From NCBI GenBank assembly GCA_015231925.1, contig JADGAQ010000004.1:11546-56979 (forward strand): a stretch of 45,434 nucleotides of DNA. The letters run 5' to 3'. The stretch comes from Magnetococcales bacterium. Its GTDB lineage: Bacteria > Pseudomonadota > Magnetococcia > Magnetococcales > JADGAQ01. Made by a program: the position numbers and the translations under genes. A model generated the notes under the pieces. That model saw only the letters and a program-made list of their open reading frames with translations, was not told the DNA's origin and ran no database searches. Of this stretch, positions 23,768-32,230 are shown piece by piece (position 1 is the stretch's first letter; every line of letters begins with the position of its first letter).

Positions 23768-24667
23768 ATGCCGGTTGGAGTCTATGCACGGATCAGCGGG
23801 CAGGAACTGAAAGACCGCCTCGCCGATATTGTCAGAATGCAGAACCTGTCTTTCCAGGAAAAAATTTCAGCCGCCATGACCATCATGCGTGACGTGGATA
23901 GGCTTGCAGCTCCTGGAAAGCGCGTGGTCATGTTTTCGGGTGGCCGAGATTCCACCGTCGCGGCTCTACTCGCCAGACGGTTGTGGCCTGACGTGTCCCT
24001 CCTCTACAACGATACAGGCCTGGGAACGCCAGGATCTTCCGCCCAGGTGGAGCGAATTGCCGGAAAGTTGCAACTCCCCCTGACCATTACTCGCCCAGGG
24101 GTGACGGCCTTCGAAATGTGGCGTTCTCGGGGCCATTTCCCGATCGGCCCCAAGCGGGGCCACACCTTCTGGAAGCAGAAGCGTCCGGGGCTGAAATCCT
24201 CGCCGGTGCAATGCTGCTACCACCTGAAAGAGGTGCCGGCCAAACAGGCATTGAAGTCCATGGATGCCAAAGTGCTGGTATGGGGCAACCGCGCCGACGA
24301 CAGCAACCGAAGGAAATTGGCTCTGGCTGATCACGGGTTCATTCAAAAACCGTGCGCAAAGTGGCCAGTTTTCAACGTCGAGCCGCTTGCCTTCTTTCTC
24401 GATGACGATATTCGAAAAATCCTGGAACAGACCTTCCCCGGGGAGGCTTGGGTTGAGCGTGGTGAAACGGGCTGCGCCTGCTGCTGCACCGATATCTCCC
24501 GCCCAGACAACCAACTTTCGCGCCTTTTCCTGCGCGACAAGCCCGCTTTCCTGGCAGCCATCAGGTCGGGTCTTGGGGAGCAACTCCTGACAGCAAACGG
24601 ATACCATCTGACGGTCGAAGAGGCTCTTGAAAAGGATCCCAGGATGTTCTTGCGGGTCAATATTTAA
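23768..24667 (+). CDS. PAPS reductase-family PP-loop protein, IbrA-like
   Basis: This 299-aa protein has the PP-loop ATP-pyrophosphatase motif SGGRDST (57-63) and a CC pair (Cys149-150) followed by HLKEVPAK, as in APS reductases. A Cys-rich stretch GCACCC (235-240) could bind an Fe-S cluster. Related proteins adenylate or reduce sulfur compounds (CysH) or insert sulfur into DNA (DndC). It lies 2 bases after the ParB-like gene and before the large terminase. Possible roles are DNA sulfur modification, anti-defence or host regulation; the sequence alone does not decide. Confidence 0.8.
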   Translation: MPVGVYARISGQELKDRLADIVRMQNLSFQEKISAAMTIMRDVDRLAAPGKRVVMFSGGRDSTVAALLARRLWPDVSLLYNDTGLGTPGSSAQVERIAGKLQLPLTITRPGVTAFEMWRSRGHFPIGPKRGHTFWKQKRPGLKSSPVQCCYHLKEVPAKQALKSMDAKVLVWGNRADDSNRRKLALADHGFIQKPCAKWPVFNVEPLAFFLDDDIRKILEQTFPGEAWVERGETGCACCCTDISRPDNQLSRLFLRDKPAFLAAIRSGLGEQLLTANGYHLTVEEALEKDPRMFLRVNI

Positions 24668-24685
24668 TGGCATGAGGACCGATGA

Positions 24686-26572
24686 TTGGCATCCGGAGCG
24701 TTTGTAGTCCGAAAGGCGGCTGCGGCGGCTCTGCGCCCCCCGCCAGATATCACGGTCTCGGAATGGGCCGATAAGCATCGGATTCTGAAGGTTGCCGGCG
24801 AGCCGGGGCGGTGGCGCACCAGCCGCACCCCGTACCTCAAGGAGATCATGGACTGCCTGTCTGATGGCAGCCTGTTCGAAAGGGTGGTGTTCGTCAAGCC
24901 TTCCCAGGTGGGAGCAACAGAGATCCTGTTGAACTGGATAGGGTACTCGATCCACTACTCGCCCGGACCGATGGCTGTCGTCACGGCGACGATGGATCTC
25001 GCCAAGACGCTGTCCCAGACACGCCTTGATCCCATGATTGCCGACAACCAGATTCTGAAGGATCTGGTGGTTGAACAGAAATCCAGGGATTCAGGGAACT
25101 CGACCAATCTGAAGGTTGCCCGGAACGGGGCAGTCGTCTGGCTGAAGGGGGCAAATTCTCCCGCCAGTCTGATGTCCATCGCGGTCAAGCGTCTGGCCGG
25201 TGACGAGGTGGAGCGGTGGCCTGGGAACGTTGGCGGCGAGGGTGATCCCGTTTGGCTCGCCGAGGCCAGAACGAACACCTTTCGGGGGCAGAGGAAGATC
25301 TATCTGACCTCCTCGCCGAAAATCAAAGGCTCTTCGAGGATCGAGAGAGCCTATCTGGATTCGGACCAGCGGAAGTTCTTCGTCCCCTGTCCGTTTTGCA
25401 AGCAGCTCCAGACGTTGGTCTGGAAGCAGGTCAAGTTCCCGGAAAACGACCGCTCGAAGGCGTTCTACGAGTGCGAGCATTGTCGGGCTGTAATCCAGGA
25501 GTATCACAAGGCGGCCATGATGGCCGAAGGGGTTTGGATTGCAGCGAAACCGGGCGGAAAAACTGCCGGTTTTTGGCTTTCCGGGCTCTATTCCCCGTGG
25601 GTGAGTTGGGGGGATTTGGCTGTACAGGAACTCGCAGCCGAAGGCAGTCAGGAACTCAAACAGGTCTGGACCAACTCCAGCCTTGGAGAGCTTTGGGACG
25701 ATTCCGGGGAAGGTGTTGATCCGACCGGGCTCCTCGAACGACGCGAAGTTTGGGGTCCGTTTCTGCCTCCTCAGGTCGCCGTTCTGGTTGCCGGGCTTGA
25801 TGTCCAGCCGGACCGGATCGAGATGGAGGTGGTTGGCTTTGGCGCCGGGGAAGAATCCTGGTCCATCGCTTACAAGGTGTTGTGGGGGGACAGTTCCGGG
25901 AAGGAGGTCTGGGAAGCACTGGACCAGGAGCTTTTGCGGTCCTGGCAGCACTCCCGGAAAGGCGTTGTTCTCCACATCCAGGCTTGCGTGATCGACTCCG
26001 CAGGTCACAACACCACACAGGTTTACGATTTCGTTCGACCTAGGCAAAGCAGAAGAATTTGGGCCGGCAAGGGCTATTCGGTCCCAGGCAAACCGCTCTG
26101 GCCGGGAAAGCCGAGCCGGAACACCAAGAACAAGACCCCGATCTACATGCTGGGGGTGGATGCGGCGAAGAACGACATCGCTTTCCGCCTGAAAATGACA
26201 GCCTCCGGCCCCGGCTACATGCACTTCCCCATGGACCGGGATAAGGAATACTTCGACCAGCTCACCGCTGAAAAAGCCGTGACGGAATGGCATCGCGGCT
26301 CGCCGGTAAGGGTTTGGGTCAAGGAGAAGCACGCCAGAAACGAAGCCCTGGACTGCCGGGTTTACGCCATGGCTGCCCTTGCTGGATTGAAACACCTCGG
26401 ACTGAAACTAAATCAAGTGGCCGACAAAATGACGGAAATAGACCTTCGGGAAGATGTTCCGAAGGAAGAACCGCGTGCGCCCGCTGTAACGCCGCAACCG
26501 ACACCTCAGCCGGCGCCAAAGCCGCCGCCGGCGAATACTGCGCCTCGCCGCATCATTCGGAGGATCACTTAA
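24686..26572 (+). CDS. Terminase large subunit, lambda gpA-like
   Basis: This 628-aa protein matches phage GpA terminases: DITVSEWADKHRIL, then RTPYLKEIMDCLSD and an ATPase region VVFVKPSQVGATEILLNW. A metal-dependent nuclease domain follows (about 370-560), with VAGLDVQPDRIEMEVVGF and a C-terminal ARNEALDCRVYAMAAL. It cuts the concatemer and powers DNA packaging. The only suitable start in this frame is TTG at 24686, with GAGG at 24674-24677; the nearby ATGs are in other frames. The Pro-rich C-terminus probably binds the portal. Confidence 0.92.
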   Translation: MASGAFVVRKAAAAALRPPPDITVSEWADKHRILKVAGEPGRWRTSRTPYLKEIMDCLSDGSLFERVVFVKPSQVGATEILLNWIGYSIHYSPGPMAVVTATMDLAKTLSQTRLDPMIADNQILKDLVVEQKSRDSGNSTNLKVARNGAVVWLKGANSPASLMSIAVKRLAGDEVERWPGNVGGEGDPVWLAEARTNTFRGQRKIYLTSSPKIKGSSRIERAYLDSDQRKFFVPCPFCKQLQTLVWKQVKFPENDRSKAFYECEHCRAVIQEYHKAAMMAEGVWIAAKPGGKTAGFWLSGLYSPWVSWGDLAVQELAAEGSQELKQVWTNSSLGELWDDSGEGVDPTGLLERREVWGPFLPPQVAVLVAGLDVQPDRIEMEVVGFGAGEESWSIAYKVLWGDSSGKEVWEALDQELLRSWQHSRKGVVLHIQACVIDSAGHNTTQVYDFVRPRQSRRIWAGKGYSVPGKPLWPGKPSRNTKNKTPIYMLGVDAAKNDIAFRLKMTASGPGYMHFPMDRDKEYFDQLTAEKAVTEWHRGSPVRVWVKEKHARNEALDCRVYAMAALAGLKHLGLKLNQVADKMTEIDLREDVPKEEPRAPAVTPQPTPQPAPKPPPANTAPRRIIRRIT

Positions 26573-26787
26573 TGGCCTTGCCCGCAGCCATTGCCCAGAC
26601 CCACCTGGATGAGTGGCTCGCCGCCGATCTGGCGGTAGCCAAGAACCAGGCGTACCAAATCGCGGGCCGAACAATCACCCGCGCTGACGCCAAAGAGATT
26701 CGGGAGAATATCGATTATTGGCAAAACCAGCTTTCCCGGGCGCGTCGCTCCGGGATTCGCATTCGCAGCATCACCCCGGTGGGATGA
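26572..26787 (+). CDS. gpW-like head-tail connector (DUF6148-type)
   Basis: This 71-aa protein is helical (AIAQTHLDEWLAADLAVAKN) and ends with ENIDYWQNQLSRARRSGIR, as in small gpW/DUF6148 connector proteins. It lies between terminase and portal exactly like lambda W, and its ATG overlaps the terminase stop as TAATG. It would complete the DNA-filled head for tail joining. Confidence 0.75.
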   Translation: MALPAAIAQTHLDEWLAADLAVAKNQAYQIAGRTITRADAKEIRENIDYWQNQLSRARRSGIRIRSITPVG

Positions 26788-26790
26788 CAC

Positions 26791-28311
26791 ATGGGAATCT
26801 TTCATCGTCTGCTGACATCGATCACCGGCATCAAGCCAGGAGCAATAACGAACTACCACGGCGCTTTTCATGGCGGGTCCGTGGTGCGGCGGGATATGTC
26901 CGGCTGGCGCACCCGCACCGGGGATGCCGACGCGGACACTCTCACCGACCTTCCGAAGCTCCGGCAGCGGTCACGGGATCTGGTCCGGAACGCCCCTCTG
27001 GCCGGTGGAGCCGTCTCCACCCAGGCGATGAATGTCGTCGGAACCGGGCTGGCTCTGCAGTCCCGTGTCGACCGGAAGGCGCTGCGACTGACAGATGAGG
27101 CGGCGGGCGAGTGGGAGGGAAAGGTCGAGCGAGAGTGGCGGCTTTTTTCGGAATCTCCGGAATGCGACATCACTCGGACTCAGAATTTCCGGCAACTGCA
27201 GGATGTGATTTTCCGGTCGATGCTGGAGAGCGGAGATGTTTTTGTGGCTCTGCCCATGCGTTCCGGGACGCCCACGCTCCCGTTCTCTCTGCGGATCCAG
27301 TTGATCGAGGCTGACCGGGTCAGCAACCCGAACGGGCAGGCCGATTCCAAGCAAATTGCCGGCGGCGTCGAGCGGGATGCCTATGGAGCCCCTTTGGCCT
27401 ACCACATCAGGGACATTCATCCGGGATCCGAGGTGGAACGGGGCCGTTCCTGGCAGAGAATTCCAGCCTTCGGCAGCCAAAGCGGAAGGCGCAACCTGCT
27501 GCACATCTTCCACCGTACCCGTCCTGGACAGAGCCGTGGCGTTCCTGTCCTCGCCCCGGTCATCACCGCTCTGAAGCAGTTGGACCGGTACACCGAGGCT
27601 GAAATGAATGCGGCGGTCCTCGCTGGCATGTTCGCCGTGTTCGTCAAAACGCCCGCCCTGGAGGATTTCGACCCGACCGGGCAACAGAGCGAAACCGGAG
27701 CTACTGCGGCGGACGAAGATCTCAAGATGACCGGCGGCACCATGGTCAACCTTGCTCCCGGTGAAGACATCACCAGCGTGGCCCCCGGCAGACCGAACCA
27801 GGCGTTTGCCCAATTCGTCGAGGCGGTGCAGGAGCAAATCGGTGTGGGACTCGGGATCCCGGTCGAGCTGCTTCGGATGCACTTTTCAGCCTCCTATTCC
27901 GCCAGTCGGGCCGCTCTGTTGGAGGCGTGGAAGCTTTTTTTGACCAAAAGGGGCTGGCTCGTCGATTCGCTCTGCACCCCTGTCTATCAAACGTGGATGG
28001 ATGAGGCGGTGGCCCTCGGGCGAATCCAGGCTCCGGGGTATTTTTCCGACCCTGGAATTCGCGCCGCGTACCAGGGGGCGCAGTGGGTTGGCCCTGCACC
28101 CGGCCAGCTCGACCCGCTGAAGGAAGCAAATGCCGCAGTTGTCCGCATCGGGGCCGGTTTGTCCTCGATTGACCAGGAAGCGGCGCAAATGGGGGGCGAT
28201 TTCGATCAAATCCACCGCCAACGAGCCAAGGAAGAGCGCATGAGGCAGGAAGCAGGCCTGGTCATGCCTCTGGTGGCTCCAGACATCCAGCAAGGAACCG
28301 GAAATGGCTGA
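26791..28311 (+). CDS. Portal protein, lambda gpB family
   Basis: This 506-aa protein has the lambda-family portal features. An N-terminal segment has SGWRTRTGDADADTLTDLPK and LRQRSRDLVRNAPLAGGAV. The central body contains QLIEADRVSNPNGQ, and the helical C-terminal part has IPVELLRMHFSASYSASRAA. It forms the dodecameric DNA gateway at one capsid vertex. Its end overlaps the protease gene by 8 bases. Confidence 0.92.
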   Translation: MGIFHRLLTSITGIKPGAITNYHGAFHGGSVVRRDMSGWRTRTGDADADTLTDLPKLRQRSRDLVRNAPLAGGAVSTQAMNVVGTGLALQSRVDRKALRLTDEAAGEWEGKVEREWRLFSESPECDITRTQNFRQLQDVIFRSMLESGDVFVALPMRSGTPTLPFSLRIQLIEADRVSNPNGQADSKQIAGGVERDAYGAPLAYHIRDIHPGSEVERGRSWQRIPAFGSQSGRRNLLHIFHRTRPGQSRGVPVLAPVITALKQLDRYTEAEMNAAVLAGMFAVFVKTPALEDFDPTGQQSETGATAADEDLKMTGGTMVNLAPGEDITSVAPGRPNQAFAQFVEAVQEQIGVGLGIPVELLRMHFSASYSASRAALLEAWKLFLTKRGWLVDSLCTPVYQTWMDEAVALGRIQAPGYFSDPGIRAAYQGAQWVGPAPGQLDPLKEANAAVVRIGAGLSSIDQEAAQMGGDFDQIHRQRAKEERMRQEAGLVMPLVAPDIQQGTGNG

Positions 28312-29431
28312 AAAGCGAAATTGGTTCAATATGGCCGCGAAAGCGGCTCAAAACGGCAAAAAAACGGCTGAAATCGCCATTTATGGTCCGATTATGGACG
28401 AAAAATGGTCTGACGAGGAGGTTGCTCCGGTCGATTTTGCTGCCGAATTGAAAGCCCTCGGAGATGTCGAGCAGATCGATTTGCGCATCAACAGCCCCGG
28501 CGGTAGCGTTTTCGCGGGGTTTGCCATCCACAACATGCTGGTGCGGCATCCTGCCAAGGTGGTAGCCCACGTCGACGGGCTGGCTGCTTCCATCGCTTCG
28601 GTGATTGCCATGGCAGGCGATGAAATCCACATGCCCGCCAATGCGCTGATGATGATCCATGACCCGTCCGGCATGGTCTGGGGCGGGGCATCCGACATGC
28701 GCAAGATGGCGGACTCCCTGGATAAAATCACGGAGGGCATTGTCGCCTCCTACCAGCGACACTCTGGAAAAACCATCGAGGAGATCAAGGCGTTGATGGC
28801 CGCCGAAACCTGGATGACCGGGAATGATGCCGTGGCGCTCGGTTTTGCCACGCACGCGGGGAAACCCGTCAAGGTCAGCAACGATTGGGATCTTTCACAG
28901 TTCCGCCACCCTCCCGTGGCGGCTTTTTCCAACCAACCGCGAGAGGATCAGCCGATGCAACACAATGTGAATAATGCCGTTCCGTCCCCCACTCCCCCCG
29001 ATCCCAAGGCGATGACGCGGGAGATGGTGGAAAAGGATCATCCGGATTGGGTGGCCCAGTGGAAAGAGGCCGGGCGGAAGGAAGAGTTGGCTCGGCAGGA
29101 AGGGCTGAATGCCATCGCCGTGCCGGGCATGGAGTCGCTGATGGCCGCGTTCCGGGCGGATGGCGTGACCACTCCCGGCCAAGCCGCTCTCGCCATCCTC
29201 CGGGAGCAGCAGAAACAGGGGGTGAATTTCCTGTCCAGCATGCGCGCCGACGCGGCTGCCGTGAATATCACCGCTTCGGCTGATACCACCACGGGAGCCC
29301 AGGATTTCGTGGCTCTGGTGGATGCGGCGGTGGCTTCCGGAAAATACAAGACGCGGGCCGAGGCCACGGAAGCGGTGGCCCGCCAGAACCCCAAAGCCTA
29401 CGAAATCCATCGTAGCGGGAAGAAGGAGTAA
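28304..29431 (+). CDS. ClpP-type head maturation protease with C-terminal scaffold
   Basis: This 375-aa protein has an S49/ClpP-fold protease N-terminus: LRINSPGGSVFAGFAIHNM, catalytic Ser96 in GLAASIAS and His119 in MIHDP. The C-terminal part (from about residue 218) is helical and Glu/Lys-rich, as in scaffold proteins. This matches lambda C/Nu3, where the protease matures the prohead and the scaffold shares the C-terminus. A terminator-like hairpin and an internal start separate the two parts (separate entries). Confidence 0.88.
   Translation: MAEKRNWFNMAAKAAQNGKKTAEIAIYGPIMDEKWSDEEVAPVDFAAELKALGDVEQIDLRINSPGGSVFAGFAIHNMLVRHPAKVVAHVDGLAASIASVIAMAGDEIHMPANALMMIHDPSGMVWGGASDMRKMADSLDKITEGIVASYQRHSGKTIEEIKALMAAETWMTGNDAVALGFATHAGKPVKVSNDWDLSQFRHPPVAAFSNQPREDQPMQHNVNNAVPSPTPPDPKAMTREMVEKDHPDWVAQWKEAGRKEELARQEGLNAIAVPGMESLMAAFRADGVTTPGQAALAILREQQKQGVNFLSSMRADAAAVNITASADTTTGAQDFVALVDAAVASGKYKTRAEATEAVARQNPKAYEIHRSGKKE
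28903..28928 (+). terminator. Terminator-like hairpin inside the protease-scaffold gene
   Basis: CCGCCAC (28903-28909) pairs with GTGGCGG (28916-28922) and is followed by CTTTTT. It is translated in frame between the protease and scaffold parts. It may be a relic of an intergenic terminator, or may modulate transcription of downstream head genes. Confidence 0.5.
28955..29431 (+). CDS. Putative nested scaffold protein, Nu3-like internal start
   Basis: An in-frame ATG at codon 218 of the protease gene is preceded by GAGAGGA at ribosome-site distance. It would give a 158-aa scaffold-only product. Lambda Nu3 is made in exactly this way from within C. Composition is helical and charged (EKDHPDWVAQWKEAGRKEEL). 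The start is inferred from position and ribosome-site match. Confidence 0.55.
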   Translation: MQHNVNNAVPSPTPPDPKAMTREMVEKDHPDWVAQWKEAGRKEELARQEGLNAIAVPGMESLMAAFRADGVTTPGQAALAILREQQKQGVNFLSSMRADAAAVNITASADTTTGAQDFVALVDAAVASGKYKTRAEATEAVARQNPKAYEIHRSGKKE

Positions 29432-29436
29432 TCGTC

Positions 29437-30387
29437 ATGAGCTATCAAGAAGGTGTAGGGTCTTTCGTCGCCAACGGGGCGCTCACCCGTGGGCGGCGGG
29501 TGAAAGCGACCGCCGCCTCTTCCACTCGTCAGGTGGAGGTGGCCGGGGCCGGTGAACAGCATATCGGGGTCGTGGAATACGACGCTGCGGACGGGGCCAA
29601 CGTTGCGGTGCGCATGCGCAATCACAACGGCACCCACTTCGGGGTTGCCGCCGATTCGTTTGCGGTGGGGGCTGTCCTGTACGGGGCGGCTGCCGGCAAA
29701 CTTTCCGATTCCTCTTCCGGGTCCGCCATCGGTGTCGCCATTTCGGCGGCTGGAGCGGATGGCGATATCGTCGAGTGGGCTCCCTATACCACCATGTCGA
29801 CCACGGCTGGCGGGGTCTCCATCGCCGATGCGGGCAGTTTCACGGACACGGCCACGGTGGAAGCGGCCCTGCAGGAACTCTATCAGAACGCGGTGACGGC
29901 CCAGGGATTCATCCCGGTCCCTCTGACCAACCTGCTGGAAACCGATGCCACCAACATCGTCGGGCGGCTGCTGGCCAACACCACGCCCACTCTTGACCTG
30001 AAAAATGGCGACACCGACTCGGCGTTGCGGGTGTCCTGGGCTGCGAGCAACTCCGACCCGGTGATTTTCCAGGTGCCGCTGCCTCCGGACATCGATGACG
30101 CCGCCTCTCTGGTGGTGCATTTCCGGGCAGCCATGGCGGGAGCCACCGACACTCCGGTCATCGCCGGTGACATGTACTGCAACGAGGGCGACACCAAGGT
30201 GGAGGCCAACTCGGGGGCGGTCACCGGCACCGGCTATGTCGAGTACACCATCACCATGGGTGCTTCCGACGTGCCCAGCGGTGCGCAGACCTTCACCTGC
30301 GAGCTGACGCCGGGAGCGCACACCACCGACGCGCTGTACCTGACGGCCCTCTCGCTGGAGTACACCAAGAAGATCATGACCTCGTAA
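29437..30387 (+). CDS. Capsid decoration protein (DUF2190-like) with C-terminal extension
   Basis: This 316-aa protein opens with YQEGVGSFVANGALTRGRRV and continues QHIGVVEYDAADGANVAVRM, the beta-rich pattern of phage DUF2190 decoration proteins. After about residue 115 a second beta-domain (PVIFQVPLPPDIDDAASLVV) adds about 200 residues. Decoration proteins stabilise expanded capsids; the extension could be displayed outward. It follows the protease by 5 bases and precedes the major capsid, as D precedes E in lambda. Confidence 0.7.
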   Translation: MSYQEGVGSFVANGALTRGRRVKATAASSTRQVEVAGAGEQHIGVVEYDAADGANVAVRMRNHNGTHFGVAADSFAVGAVLYGAAAGKLSDSSSGSAIGVAISAAGADGDIVEWAPYTTMSTTAGGVSIADAGSFTDTATVEAALQELYQNAVTAQGFIPVPLTNLLETDATNIVGRLLANTTPTLDLKNGDTDSALRVSWAASNSDPVIFQVPLPPDIDDAASLVVHFRAAMAGATDTPVIAGDMYCNEGDTKVEANSGAVTGTGYVEYTITMGASDVPSGAQTFTCELTPGAHTTDALYLTALSLEYTKKIMTS

Positions 30388-30398
30388 TCGACGAGGTC
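30378..30398 (+). other. Hairpin over the stop of the decoration gene
   Basis: GACCTCG (30378-30384) pairs perfectly with CGAGGTC (30392-30398) across a 7-base loop. The stop codon lies in the loop. It precedes the GGGGC terminator by 17 bases and may protect the mRNA 3' end. Confidence 0.45.
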
Positions 30399-30415
30399 GT
30401 TTATAGACAATCAAC

Positions 30416-30436
30416 GGGGCTTCGGCCCCTTTTTTT
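30416..30436 (+). terminator. Rho-independent terminator between decoration and major capsid genes
   Basis: GGGGC (30416-30420), a TTCG tetraloop and GCCCC (30425-30429) are followed by seven T residues. It is an unusual place for a strong terminator within a head operon. It may tune the ratio of messages, or imply a promoter nearby. Confidence 0.75.
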
Positions 30437-30452
30437 ATGAAAGGATACCAAG

Positions 30453-31436
30453 ATGGGATTCGGTCCCTCTTCCACCACCACCACCCCTCTTCCCGCGATG
30501 GGAGTCATCGCGTCACAACTCGATCTGGATGCTATCGAGGCCGGGTATATCGCTGATCAGTGTATGCCCCCCTGGGATAGCGCCACACAGGCAGGCCAAT
30601 ATCCCGTCTTCAAGGCTGAGGCCTTTCTGAAGCGGGCGAAAGTCGCTCGCGCGATGGGAGGTGTTTACTCTCGCGGGTCCGGAACGTTCACGATGGACGA
30701 TTTTTCAACCAGCGAAAAAGGCCGGGAGGAGACGATCGACGATCGCATGCGGAAGCTGTACGCGAACATGTTCAACTCCGACATGGTTGCGGTCAAACGC
30801 GCGATGTCGGTCGTTCACCGCGAGCGAGAAGTGCGGGTTCGCGATTTGGTGCAAAGTACGACAGCGGGTTGCGGCACGGCTGCTGTCGGAACGGAATGGT
30901 CGAGCTTGACCACGTCGAGCCCCAAAGCCGATGTGTTGGCGGCCAAGGAATCCATGCTGTCTGCCGGAGGCCTTCTTCCCAACGCCATCGTGATGACTGA
31001 CAAGGTTTTCAACAACGTCTGCATGTCCACCGAGTTCAAGTCGAGCGCCCAGTATACGACTTCCATCGACCTGTTGCCGACGGAAGCAAAGGTGCGGACG
31101 CTGGCCACCTATTTCGATGTGGAAAAAATCATCATCGCTCGCCCCATTTTCGATGCGGCCAACGAAGGACAGGATGCCGATTATCAGCGCCTTTGGAGCA
31201 GTGAGTATGTTTCTCTTCTGCGCGTCGTGAATAGCCAGGATATCGAGGTTCCGCAATTTGGCCGCCGGATCTGCTGGAGCGGTGAAATCCCCCCCGGAGG
31301 GAATCCCCAAAGATTCCTGGTGGAGACCTACCGCGAAGAGCAAACCCGAAGCGATGTCGTTCGAGTCCGCGAAGAGTGTGTCGAAAAGGTGATCTACACC
31401 GGCGGACTCTACGTCCTCTCCAACATCACCGCGTAA
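30453..31436 (+). CDS. Major capsid protein
   Basis: This 327-aa protein has the size and layout of lambda-E/HK97-fold major capsid proteins. It has an N-terminal arm (SQLDLDAIEAGYIADQCMPP), a region with RGSGTFTMDDFSTSEKGREE and MFNSDMVAVKRAMSVVHRER, and a beta-rich C-terminal half (PNAIVMTDKVFNNVC, TLATYFDVEKIIIARPIF). It lies between decoration and head-tail joining genes. Identification rests on position and general pattern. Confidence 0.8.
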   Translation: MGFGPSSTTTTPLPAMGVIASQLDLDAIEAGYIADQCMPPWDSATQAGQYPVFKAEAFLKRAKVARAMGGVYSRGSGTFTMDDFSTSEKGREETIDDRMRKLYANMFNSDMVAVKRAMSVVHREREVRVRDLVQSTTAGCGTAAVGTEWSSLTTSSPKADVLAAKESMLSAGGLLPNAIVMTDKVFNNVCMSTEFKSSAQYTTSIDLLPTEAKVRTLATYFDVEKIIIARPIFDAANEGQDADYQRLWSSEYVSLLRVVNSQDIEVPQFGRRICWSGEIPPGGNPQRFLVETYREEQTRSDVVRVREECVEKVIYTGGLYVLSNITA

Positions 31437-31447
31437 AGGCTCTGACC

Positions 31448-31750
31448 ATGCCCTTCAACCCCGCCGATGACGACGACGGCATCTATCAGGACGGAAAAGA
31501 GGCGACTTACACCGTCACCGACTCCGGGCAGGAGATCTCCGTGATGGTCTTTGACCACCAGGAGGCCGAGGTGGAGCCGGACGGGTTCAAATCCTCCGTT
31601 GTGGAGCTGAAGACGTATCTGGCCGTTGCCCGGTCCTACGTCAACAGCCCGAAGCCTGGGGATGTCGTTCGCATCATCGGCGGGGCGCGGTATGTGGTGC
31701 AGGAGATCAAAGCCCAAACCGCATTCGACTCGATTTTGTGGGTGGTGTGA
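31448..31750 (+). CDS. Head-tail joining protein
   Basis: This 100-aa protein of beta-rich composition (EATYTVTDSGQEISVMVFDH; PKPGDVVRIIGGARYVVQEI) ends in DSILWVV. Its position directly after the major capsid matches the FII-type head-tail joining proteins. The start at 31448 gives an N-terminal acidic segment PFNPADDDDGIYQDG. It is 1 base from the next gene. Confidence 0.65.
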   Translation: MPFNPADDDDGIYQDGKEATYTVTDSGQEISVMVFDHQEAEVEPDGFKSSVVELKTYLAVARSYVNSPKPGDVVRIIGGARYVVQEIKAQTAFDSILWVV

Positions 31751-31751
31751 T

Positions 31752-32216
31752 ATGCCCCGTGAATCCATCCGTGAACGGCTGTTGCAGGAGATCATGGCCT
31801 CCCTGGCCCACATCTCCAAGCAGGCGGGGTATTGGTTCGACATCACCCCTGAAAAGGTCTTCCGGGCCGAGCGTCCGTATCGCCCGGAAGACCTCCCGGT
31901 CTGTGTCGTCTGGGACGGCGACGAGGTCGGATCGAAAAAAGAGTACGGCAACCAGCAGACCGCGCTGAAACTCACCGTCGAGATGCTGGTATCGCTCGAT
32001 GGTGGCAACGCTTCGCAAATCGCCAATCGGGCGATTGCGGACCTTCGCGACAACATCGAATCCGGCGACCACACCATTGACGGCCTTGCCGATGACCTGG
32101 CGCTCTCGAACGCCACATGGGGGTTGCCGGAGCATGGATCGGGAATAGTCGCTGTCGCGGTGACCTACGACGTGACCATGTCCTCCATTTTTGGTGACCC
32201 CACCACCCAACCCTGA
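31752..32216 (+). CDS. Tail terminator / tail completion protein
   Basis: This 154-aa protein starts RESIRERLLQEIMASLAHIS. A mid-region LPVCVVWDGDEVGSKKEYGN and ALKLTVEMLVSLDGGNAS then recall gpU-like tail terminators of siphophages. These cap the tail tube and join it to the head. It is followed by the tail tube gene. Confidence 0.65.
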   Translation: MPRESIRERLLQEIMASLAHISKQAGYWFDITPEKVFRAERPYRPEDLPVCVVWDGDEVGSKKEYGNQQTALKLTVEMLVSLDGGNASQIANRAIADLRDNIESGDHTIDGLADDLALSNATWGLPEHGSGIVAVAVTYDVTMSSIFGDPTTQP

Positions 32217-32230
32217 TAGGAGCCTCATCG

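Noticed and set aside
25091-26395. Long minus-strand open frame opposite the large terminase.
   Set aside because: Antisense shadow; no ribosome site or recognisable domain.
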